A stretch of DNA of 64,000 bases from Kocuria carniphila (lineage in GTDB: Bacteria > Actinomycetota > Actinomycetes > Actinomycetales > Micrococcaceae). Shown in pieces: positions 18,454-25,273 of this stretch. Where the stretch lies: the NCBI RefSeq assembly GCF_004136555.1, contig NZ_NOIT01000003.1:124001-188000 (forward strand), read 5' to 3'. The translations under genes and the position numbers were made by a program. The notes under the pieces are model-generated. The model did not search any database, was not told where the DNA came from, and saw only the letters and a list, made by a program, of their open reading frames with translations. The first letter of the stretch is position 1; every line of letters starts with the position of its first letter.

Positions 18454-18459
18454 CCTAGG
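18454..18459. repeat. Target-site duplication, right copy (CCTAGG)
   Basis: This is the partner of the repeat at 17331-17336. Deleting one copy together with the element restores the uidB reading frame across the junction. Confidence 0.93.
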
Positions 18460-18993
18460 CGATGTCATCGTCTCCAGTATTCCCCGCGAGATGGTCTGGC
18501 TGGGATTCGTAGGACTGATGATCGCGCTACTCGGTGTGCTGGGCAACAACGTTGTGGTCTTTGCACTCGAAGCCGACACCGTCGAGTACGGCGAGTGGAA
18601 GACCGGTGTTCGTTCCGAAGGTTCCATTTACGCTGTCGTCTCGTTCACACGTAAGTGCGGCCAGGCAATCGGTGGCGCTCTCGCAGGCTGGGCCCTTTCC
18701 ATTGGCGGTTATGTCTCCGGAGCGACAGACCAAACGGCCGAAGCCATTGGCGGGATCCAGTTCGCCGCCGGCTACGTCCCCGCAATTCTGGCTCTCATCG
18801 CCACCGCCATCATGATCAAGTACCGCTGACCGAAAAAGCTCACACGGGCATCATGGAACAGATCAAGATTCGCCAAGAAACAGGCATGCTGCCGCAGGTG
18901 GATCCCTTCGAGGAAACCAAGAAGAAGTAATCAGTTCCCGCCGCGCTGCCGCGGCGACAACACACATTGACGAATCCACGAGAGGATAAATCC

Positions 18994-20223
18994 ATGAAGA
19001 TCACCTCGGCCAAGGTCATCGTGACCAGCCCCACCCGCAACTTCGTGACGCTGAAGATCACCACCGACGAGGGCGTCACCGGCATCGGTGACGCCACCCT
19101 GAACGGCCGCGAGCTGTCTGTCGCCACGTACCTGTCCGACCACATCGTGCCGCTACTGATCGACCGTCACCCCGCGAACATCGAGGACACCTGGCAGTTC
19201 CTCTACCGCTCCGGCTACTGGCGCCGCGGCCCCGTGACCATGGCCGCGATCGCCGCGGTGGACATGGCCCTGTGGGACATCAAGGGCAAGGTGGCCGGCA
19301 TGCCGGTGTACCAGCTGCTCGGTGGCGCCTCCCGCCGCGGGCTGTCCACGTACGGCCACGCCTCCGGGCGGGACACCGAGGAGATCTTCGACTCGATCCG
19401 CTCCGAGCAGGAGCACGGCTACACCGCGATCCGCGTGCAGTCCTCGGTCCCGGGGATCACCGCGCTGTACGGCGTGGCCGCCCAGCCGCAGGCCTCCGGC
19501 GAGCGCTCCGACTACCAGCCGGCACAGCGTGCCGCGCTGCCCGCGGAGGAGAACTGGGACACCCGCGCGTACCTGCGCCACATTCCGTCCGTCTTCGAGG
19601 CCGTGCGCAACGAGTTCGGCCCGGAGCTGCCCCTGTTGCACGACGGCCACCACCGCATGACTCCCATCCAGGCCGCCAAGCTCGGCAAGTCGCTCGAGCC
19701 CTACGACCTGTTCTGGCTCGAGGACTGCACCCCGGCGGAGAACCAGGAGGCCCTGCGGCTGGTGCGTCAGCACACCACGCAGCCGCTCGCCATCGGCAAG
19801 GTCTTCAACACGATCTGGGACATCAAGGACCTGATCTCCGAACAGCTGATCGACTACGTGCGCTGCGCGTCCACGCACTTCGGCGGGATCTCCCCGCTGA
19901 AGAAGGTCATGGACTACGCCGCGATGTACCAGGTCAAGTCCGGCTTCCACGGCTCCACGGACGTCTCCCCCGTGGGCTTCGCGGCGCAGCTGCACGTGGG
20001 CATGGCCATCCACAACTTCGGCCTGCAGGAGTACATGCCTCACTCGGAGAAGACCAACCAGGTCTTCCATCAGCACATGACGTTCGAGAACGGTCTGCTG
20101 CACCCCTCCGACACCCCGGGCCTGGGCGTGGAGATCTACGAGGATGAGGCGGAGAAGTACGAGTACACCACCGCGCACCTGCCCTACAACCGCCTCACCG
20201 ACGGCACGGTGCACGACCGGTGA
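18994..20223 (+). CDS. Mannonate dehydratase-like (ManD/RspA) enolase-superfamily protein with an altered metal ligand
   Basis: This 409-residue protein follows ManD throughout: SAKVIVTSPTRNFVTLK, the RSGYWRRGPVTM loop, DGHHRM, WLEDCTPAENQ and QEYMPHSE. ManD converts D-mannonate to 2-keto-3-deoxygluconate in the hexuronate pathway. The expected magnesium ligands are Asp, Glu and Glu spaced by 26. Here D217 and E243 are present, but position 269, where the family has Glu in GEVFN, is Lys (GKVFN, codon AAG). H219 and the rest are intact. Activity is therefore doubtful, or the fold serves another reaction. The ATG at 18994 follows GAGAGGA. The stop overlaps the gluconokinase start. Confidence 0.85.
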   Translation: MKITSAKVIVTSPTRNFVTLKITTDEGVTGIGDATLNGRELSVATYLSDHIVPLLIDRHPANIEDTWQFLYRSGYWRRGPVTMAAIAAVDMALWDIKGKVAGMPVYQLLGGASRRGLSTYGHASGRDTEEIFDSIRSEQEHGYTAIRVQSSVPGITALYGVAAQPQASGERSDYQPAQRAALPAEENWDTRAYLRHIPSVFEAVRNEFGPELPLLHDGHHRMTPIQAAKLGKSLEPYDLFWLEDCTPAENQEALRLVRQHTTQPLAIGKVFNTIWDIKDLISEQLIDYVRCASTHFGGISPLKKVMDYAAMYQVKSGFHGSTDVSPVGFAAQLHVGMAIHNFGLQEYMPHSEKTNQVFHQHMTFENGLLHPSDTPGLGVEIYEDEAEKYEYTTAHLPYNRLTDGTVHDR

Positions 20224-20759
20224 GCGGGGTGAGCACGGACATCGCACCGCTCGTGGTGGTCATGGGCGTCTCGGGGTCGGGCAAGACCACGATCGGCACG
20301 CTCGTGGCCCACGAGCTGGGTGTGGACTTCGTCGACGGGGACAGCCTGCACCCCATCGAGAACGTCCAGAAAATGGCCTCGGGCACGCCGCTCGACGACG
20401 ACGACCGCTGGCCCTGGCTCGAGATCGTGGGCCGCACACTGCACGAGCGGGGTGAACAGCACGAGGGCATGGTGATCGCGTGCTCCGCGCTCAAGCGCAA
20501 GTACCGGGAACGGATCCGCTCGCAAGCGCCGTCGGCGTTGTTCCTGCACCTGGACGGGTCCGTGGCGGTGCTGACCCGGCGGATCGAGGGCCGCAGCGGG
20601 CACTTCATGCCGGCCACGCTGTTGCAGTCCCAGCTGGACACCCTCGAGCCGCTCGCGCAGGAGGAGGGCGGCTACAAGCTCGACATCGATCAGTCCGTGC
20701 CGGACATGGTGAACGAGGCAGTGACCAAGCTGCGGGCCATCGCGGCGGCGAACTCGTAG
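20220..20759 (+). CDS. gntK: Gluconokinase (GntK type)
   Basis: This 179-residue P-loop kinase phosphorylates D-gluconate to 6-phosphogluconate. Features are GVSGSGKTT at about residues 16-24, DGDSLHPIENVQKMASGTPLDD (the GntK substrate loop), IACSALKRKYRE, and GRSGHFMPATLLQSQLDTLEP in the lid region. The GTG start overlaps the ManD-like stop (GTGA), so the pair is coupled. A kinase for 2-keto-3-deoxygluconate, the normal next step, is not in the window. The pairing leaves open that the adjacent dehydratase-like protein acts around gluconate rather than mannonate. Confidence 0.92.
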   Translation: MSGVSTDIAPLVVVMGVSGSGKTTIGTLVAHELGVDFVDGDSLHPIENVQKMASGTPLDDDDRWPWLEIVGRTLHERGEQHEGMVIACSALKRKYRERIRSQAPSALFLHLDGSVAVLTRRIEGRSGHFMPATLLQSQLDTLEPLAQEEGGYKLDIDQSVPDMVNEAVTKLRAIAAANS

Positions 20760-20783
20760 TCCACGCCTTCGCGGTAAGCATCC

Positions 20784-20830
20784 GAAGCGTCCCAGGGTGC
20801 TCGACAGGGCACCCCGGGACGCTTCTTCGA
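20784..20830 (+). terminator. Strong terminator after gntK
   Basis: GAAGCGTCCCAGGGTGC (20784-20800) pairs with GCACCCCGGGACGCTTC (20809-20825) with one mismatch, around an 8-base loop, and is followed by TTCG. It closes the hexuronate operon and lies before the convergent rlmC gene. Confidence 0.85.
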
Positions 20831-20926
20831 TGCGCGTGCCCGTCCGCGACCCGGGACGACGGCGCCGGGCCCGGCGCCGTCGTCAGCCTCGTCGGGTCGC
20901 CGGCATCGAACCGGTAGTCCCGCCCC

Positions 20927-22066
20927 TCACCCTCTGCGCAGCAGGACCGCGACCTCGTAGTGTCCGGTGTGGGGGAACATGTCCAGCAGTCGTGCTTCCA
21001 CGGGCCGCAAGGACGGCATCCGGCCCAGGTCCCGCGCGAGCGTCGTGGCGTTGCACGACGAGTACACGACATGATCCACCGATGAGTTCTCGAGCCACGC
21101 ACACAGGGACGCTTCCAGCCCGCGGCGGGGCGGGTTGACGATCGCGAGCTCCGGGGTGCCGGGCAGATCCGCGGGGGTCGCGGCGGCGTCGTCGGCGAGG
21201 AAACGCACGGAGCCCGGACCCTCATCCGGTAGCCCCATGGCGCGGGCGGTGTCCCGGGCGGAGGCCACGGCCTCGGCGGAGATCTCGGTGCCCACGACCT
21301 CGCGCGTGGGAGCAGCGACATGCAGCGCGAAACCCCCGACCCCGCAGTACAGGTCCCACACGCTCGCCGGGTCCACCGCGTCCACCCAGTCCGCGACCTG
21401 GCGGTACAGCTGCTCCGTGACCCGTGTGTTCGTCTGGAAGAACGAGCGCGGCCGGACTCGCAGGTCGATGCCGTTGACCGGCATGATCAGCTCGCCCTGC
21501 CGCGAGAGCAGGATCTCCTCGGCGCCCTCGATCACGGCCTTGTGCTCGGGCTGGATGTTCACGGAGAGCACGTCCGCGTGCGGCACGAGCTCGCGCAGCA
21601 GATCCGTGTTGTCCCGGATCTTGGCCAGCTGCCCGGTGCTGCGCAGCACGAACCGGATCATGAGCCGCCCGTCCGGGTTCCCCGTGACGATCAGGTGTTT
21701 GAGCTCGCCGCGCCGCTTGGCCACGTCGTACGGCAACAGCCGCACCCGCGCGATGAACTCGGCGAGCGCGTGGATCGCGCGCGTCAAGGGTTCGGGGTAG
21801 AGCGGGCAGTCGCGCAGGTCGATCCCGCGGCCCCCGCGGTCCAGGATGCCTAGGGTCGGTGCGCCGACCTTCCCGGCCACGACCATCTTGGCCTTGTTGC
21901 GGAACCCCGCCTCCACGGACGCAACCGGCTCGAGCCACCGCGGCTCACCGTGTGAGTCCACGAGGTCGCGCACGAGCTGTTGTTTGCGAGCGAGCTGCCG
22001 CGCGTAGGGTACCTCGATCACCGTGCAGGATCGGCACAGGTCCCGGTCGTAATATCCGCATTCCAC
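20927..22066 (-). CDS. rlmC: 23S rRNA (uracil-5)-methyltransferase RlmC
   Basis: This 379-residue SAM-dependent enzyme methylates a 23S rRNA uridine (U747 in E. coli). The N-terminal iron-sulfur cysteines are readable in ECGYYDRDLCRSC and in RDCPLYP. The central part has FRNKAKMVV, and the methyltransferase domain has RSFFQTN, WDLYCGVGGFALH and VNPPRRG. The catalytic Cys motif is YSSCNATTLARDL, and the protein ends near DMFPHTGHYE. The GTG at 22066 (V-E-C-G-Y-Y) matches the family start. Upstream in-frame extension is Arg-rich and unlike RlmC. Confidence 0.93.
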   Translation of the reverse strand: MECGYYDRDLCRSCTVIEVPYARQLARKQQLVRDLVDSHGEPRWLEPVASVEAGFRNKAKMVVAGKVGAPTLGILDRGGRGIDLRDCPLYPEPLTRAIHALAEFIARVRLLPYDVAKRRGELKHLIVTGNPDGRLMIRFVLRSTGQLAKIRDNTDLLRELVPHADVLSVNIQPEHKAVIEGAEEILLSRQGELIMPVNGIDLRVRPRSFFQTNTRVTEQLYRQVADWVDAVDPASVWDLYCGVGGFALHVAAPTREVVGTEISAEAVASARDTARAMGLPDEGPGSVRFLADDAAATPADLPGTPELAIVNPPRRGLEASLCAWLENSSVDHVVYSSCNATTLARDLGRMPSLRPVEARLLDMFPHTGHYEVAVLLRRG

Positions 22067-22190
22067 CCGCTCGATTCTACGACGACGCCGCACGCGCCCC
22101 TTCCCCGCTCGGGCCGCCCGCACGCTGGTAATCCCGGCGGTATCGTGACAGCGTGGCACGGACACCGCCCCTTCCGCCCGAGGACCTGCC

Positions 22191-23144
22191 ATGAGCACCC
22201 CACACCCCTCCCCCGCCGCGATGCGCGGCCGCAAGGACCCCGCACTGGGCGTCCGCCCGGTGGACTACACCTCGTGGCGCCCTTCCGAGCGGCAAGGGGA
22301 CGCGGACGCCGTCGGCGATGACTCCGAACCTCGGGCCGGAGCAGCGCCGGACGGGACGCCTCGGTCAGGTCCCGGGCCCCGAACAGTTCCCGGCGCGGAC
22401 GGCACCCGTGCTGTTCCTGCCGCGGGCGGGGCACCCAAACCGGGCCCCGGGCCGCGCACGGTCCCCGCCGGGGAACCCACCACACCCATCGCGTCCGAAG
22501 CACCACGCGAGCTCACGGTGGACCCGCAGCTCGCGGAGTTCGTTCGCCTGTTGCGCGCGGGCATCACCCCCGACACCACTGCCCCCGAGCGTGCGTTCTA
22601 CACCGTGGACTCCGATCTGTCGGGGGCCCCGGCGCTCGAGGTACCCGCGGACGGCGTCGTCGTACAGGGCGTGTGGGACGTGAGCGAGAGCGCGCTGCAA
22701 GCCGTCGTGGCGGACCCCGAGGACACCTGGACCGCGGACCTCGGGCGCACCGACTACTACGTGCGCGGCCGGCTGTGCGTGCAGGTGACCCGGGCGGAGC
22801 ACCGCGTGGTGGGGATCTACCGCAGCGGGTGGGCGATCGCCCGGCGCCCGGACGAGACCTGGGCGGACACCCCCGACTCCCTCGAGCACACCGGCGCGAA
22901 ACCCGGGGGCAGCGGCACCCGCTATCCCACCAACCGCAGGGAACTGCTCGAACGGTTGCGCGGGGCGGGCTTCGAGGTCACCACGTCCGGGCCCACCCAC
23001 GGGAAGATCACCCACCCGGACGTCCCCGGTAGGTTCCTGCCGTTCTCCTCGACGCCGTCCTCGCAGCGCTATGGCCGCCACGTGACCACCGCGGTGAAGC
23101 GGGTCTTCGGGATCGACCTGCGGGACCCCGCGAAAACCCGGTAA
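22191..23144 (+). CDS. Uncharacterised protein with a HicA-like C-terminal domain
   Basis: I do not recognise this 317-residue protein as a whole. Residues about 30-100 are a Pro/Gly/Ala-rich linker containing two near-copies of a GPGPRTVPG-type segment. The middle (about 105-245) reads as a compact domain with ERAFYTVDSDLSG and WTADLGRTDYYVRGRLCVQV. The C-terminus, from about 245 (RYPTNRRELLERLRGAGFEV, then THGKITHPD), resembles the small double-stranded-RNA-binding fold of HicA toxins, where a His in that turn is catalytic. No antitoxin gene is adjacent. GAGG precedes the ATG. It is divergent from rlmC. Confidence 0.6.
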   Translation: MSTPHPSPAAMRGRKDPALGVRPVDYTSWRPSERQGDADAVGDDSEPRAGAAPDGTPRSGPGPRTVPGADGTRAVPAAGGAPKPGPGPRTVPAGEPTTPIASEAPRELTVDPQLAEFVRLLRAGITPDTTAPERAFYTVDSDLSGAPALEVPADGVVVQGVWDVSESALQAVVADPEDTWTADLGRTDYYVRGRLCVQVTRAEHRVVGIYRSGWAIARRPDETWADTPDSLEHTGAKPGGSGTRYPTNRRELLERLRGAGFEVTTSGPTHGKITHPDVPGRFLPFSSTPSSQRYGRHVTTAVKRVFGIDLRDPAKTR

Positions 23145-23175
23145 CTGCCCTAAGTACCCCCTAAAGGGAGGGCAG
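23145..23175 (+). terminator. Possible terminator hairpin
   Basis: CTGCCCT (23145-23151) pairs with AGGGCAG (23169-23175), with CCCC/GGGA pairing possible inside. It starts immediately after the stop of the preceding gene. The remaining 180 bases up to 23359 show no gene; a clear ribosome site GGGGGAT precedes the next start. Confidence 0.4.
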
Positions 23176-23359
23176 GCATTTCCCCTCGGGAACCCCGGAA
23201 TCACGTGCCAAAGGCGTATGCTTTTGCACAGTTCACTCCGCCCGTCCCGGGGAAAATGGTTAGTCTGGGCAAAAGTTCGTCAGGGGGCAAGCGCGCCGAG
23301 GTTCTTGGGGAAGAACCGGACGCCCGCGGCGGAGACACGTATTACTTGGGGGATCATTC

Positions 23360-25111
23360 ATGCTCACGTACTCGCAGCTGCGCCGTTCCAGGCCCGGCCA
23401 CCGCTCACGCGTTCGCGAGGAGGACTCCGTACGCCACGGGTGGGTGCCTGCCGGGAACCGGTGGATCGCGGTGGACGTGCACGAACCCACGGCCACCGAG
23501 CGCGGCGAGACCGTCATCATCGTGGGGTCCCCGGGACGCGATCGCGTGACCCTGACCCGCAGCATGATCCACACGGCCCGGGCGCTGGCCGCTCACGGGT
23601 GGCGTGTGGTGCGCCTCGACTGGTCCGGGACCGGTCAGAGCCCCACCGCCGAGGAAGCCGTGGACGCCGGACTGTGGGTCGACGACCTGACCACCGTCCG
23701 CGATTGGGCGAGCTCCCACGGCCCCGTCCACGGGGTGGGCTTCAGCCTGGGCGGCACCGTGCTCGCCGCCACCGAGGATCATGGCTGGGCCTCCCGGCTG
23801 GTGCTGGCCCCCGTGTCCGGTAAGCAGTGGGTGCGCCACCAGAGCGCGCTGCGCCGCATGGGCGGGCCCGACCTACCGCCCCGCGTGAGCGAGGGCACGG
23901 AACTGATGAACCTGCAGCTGTCCTCGCACGGCGCGGCCGCGCTCAAGGCGCTTCCCGAGCCCGCGGACGGTCCCGATCGTCGGATCCGCATCCTGTCCGA
24001 CGAAGAAGCAGGCGCACTCCCGATCAACGTGCACCCCCGCGCGGCTGCCGTCCCCGCCCGTCTGATCGCCACCGTGCGCACCGCGCTGGACGCCGCCCCG
24101 GCCGGGACGACGCCGGATGACACCGCTCGTCCCGGCGGGGACGGCCTGGTCCCCGAGCAAGAGATCACCGTGGACGTGGCCGGGACATCCGTGGTGCTGC
24201 GGCGCTCGACCAGCGGGGCCGCCCGACGCCCGGCCATCATCACCGAGCCGGTGACCCGCGACCACGACGCCCCCGGGCTGGCGTTCATCTCCCCGGGTTC
24301 GGAGGTCATGGAGGCCTCCGGCGGTCTGTGGCTGCGCACCGCGCTGCTCGCGTCCGCGCGCGGCGCCGTGTGCTTGCTTGCCGAACGCTCCGACACCGGC
24401 GAGCTCGTGCGCTCGGACATCACGCAGGACTCCAACCCGTACGCGCACCACACGCTCACCGAGTCCCGGGAACTCGTGATGCACCTGAGCGAACTCACGG
24501 ACGGTCCGCTCCTGGGGGCGGGCATCTGTCTGGGCGCGTGGGGCCTGGTGGCCTCGGCCCACGAACTGCCCGCAACCGTGAGCGAACGACTCACGCTTAT
24601 GGTCATCAACAACGTCGCGTGGCAGCGGGCACCGTGGCGCTACTGGCGCCAGGGCCTGCGCGGCGGCCCCCTGGCCCCTACCCTGCCCGGGCAGGATGAG
24701 GCGGCGGCAGCGCCGTCGTCCGCTCCCGCCGCCGACGACGCACCCGCCGGCTCCCGCTGGGATGCCGTCCTGGCCGGGCTCAACGCCTACGTGGGGACGA
24801 CGGCGCGCACCGTGGTACGCGGCACCCGTCACCGCGCCCGCAACGCGTCACCTCGGGTCAATGCGCTCGCGGCCGGGGTGGGGGTCATCGACGTCCCGCA
24901 GCCCACGCTGCGCCGGCTCGCCAAGATCCCCGGACTCACGGTGGACGCGGTCTTCGGACCCGCCGATGCCAAGCACTGCGGGGTCACACCCCAGCGCCTG
25001 GGCCCGCGCAGCACGCTCACCGTCCTGGACCCGTTGGACCACTCGCTGTTCGCCACGGAATCGTGCCGCCGGATGGTGGATTACGTCCTGGCGTACGTGC
25101 CCGAGGTGTGA
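23360..25111 (+). CDS. Tandem alpha/beta hydrolase (Ser elbow plus Cys elbow)
   Basis: This 583-residue protein is built from two alpha/beta-hydrolase halves. The first (about residues 30-250) has WRVVRLDWSGTGQS and the nucleophile elbow GVGFSLGG with S129. The second (about 275-583) has GAGICLGAW with C390 in the nucleophile place, and a C-terminal LDPLDHSLF that can supply the catalytic His. It is a paralogue of the 557-residue protein that heads the divergent carrier-protein operon at 33209-34882, and converges on that operon's end. Cys elbows occur in some thioesterase- and acyltransferase-type hydrolases. A role in off-loading or transferring a carrier-bound acyl group is inferred. Confidence 0.75.
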   Translation: MLTYSQLRRSRPGHRSRVREEDSVRHGWVPAGNRWIAVDVHEPTATERGETVIIVGSPGRDRVTLTRSMIHTARALAAHGWRVVRLDWSGTGQSPTAEEAVDAGLWVDDLTTVRDWASSHGPVHGVGFSLGGTVLAATEDHGWASRLVLAPVSGKQWVRHQSALRRMGGPDLPPRVSEGTELMNLQLSSHGAAALKALPEPADGPDRRIRILSDEEAGALPINVHPRAAAVPARLIATVRTALDAAPAGTTPDDTARPGGDGLVPEQEITVDVAGTSVVLRRSTSGAARRPAIITEPVTRDHDAPGLAFISPGSEVMEASGGLWLRTALLASARGAVCLLAERSDTGELVRSDITQDSNPYAHHTLTESRELVMHLSELTDGPLLGAGICLGAWGLVASAHELPATVSERLTLMVINNVAWQRAPWRYWRQGLRGGPLAPTLPGQDEAAAAPSSAPAADDAPAGSRWDAVLAGLNAYVGTTARTVVRGTRHRARNASPRVNALAAGVGVIDVPQPTLRRLAKIPGLTVDAVFGPADAKHCGVTPQRLGPRSTLTVLDPLDHSLFATESCRRMVDYVLAYVPEV

Positions 25112-25165
25112 ACCGCGGCGCGTACGGGACAGCGGGCCGATGACAGCCGCCGGCAAATGACTCAG

Positions 25166-25205
25166 GAGCCCCGCACGGGTGGCGTTACCAGCACGTGCGG
25201 GGCTC
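25166..25205. terminator. Bidirectional terminator between convergent units
   Basis: GAGCCCCGCAC (25166-25176) pairs perfectly with GTGCGGGGCTC (25195-25205). It lies between the stop of the plus-strand hydrolase (25111) and the end of the minus-strand operon (25274), and is followed by TCTCGTC. Confidence 0.8.
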
Positions 25206-25273
25206 TCTCGTCGATACGGCTCATGGGGCCGTCATGAGGTGACGCTTCACCCGGCCCGTTGAGAGATCGTCGG

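Larger units (their letters stand above)
16372..18930 (+). pseudogene. uidB: Glucuronide permease uidB, disrupted by an IS481-family insertion and a frameshift
   Basis: The GPH permease reads from a TTG start at 16372 (AAAGGAG seven bases earlier) through GYGAGDAANNVAF, RWGKFRPFILFG and SLVNIPYGSM to ALVVLG, where the insertion element begins. Removing the element and one copy of CCTAGG joins ALVVLG exactly in frame to DVIVSSIPREM and FALEADTVEYGEWKTG. A second lesion follows: after IMIKY the frame reads R-stop at 18824-18829. Adding one C at about 18824 restores PLTEKAHTGIMEQIK and a tail ending at 18930. The repaired protein would have 478 residues, against 477 for the intact upstream paralogue. 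Both breaks argue that this permease is inactive. Confidence 0.93.

Noticed and set aside
23205-23549. A short plus-strand frame beginning before the 583-residue hydrolase
   Set aside because: It has no ribosome site, overlaps the hydrolase in another frame, and turns to low-complexity sequence.
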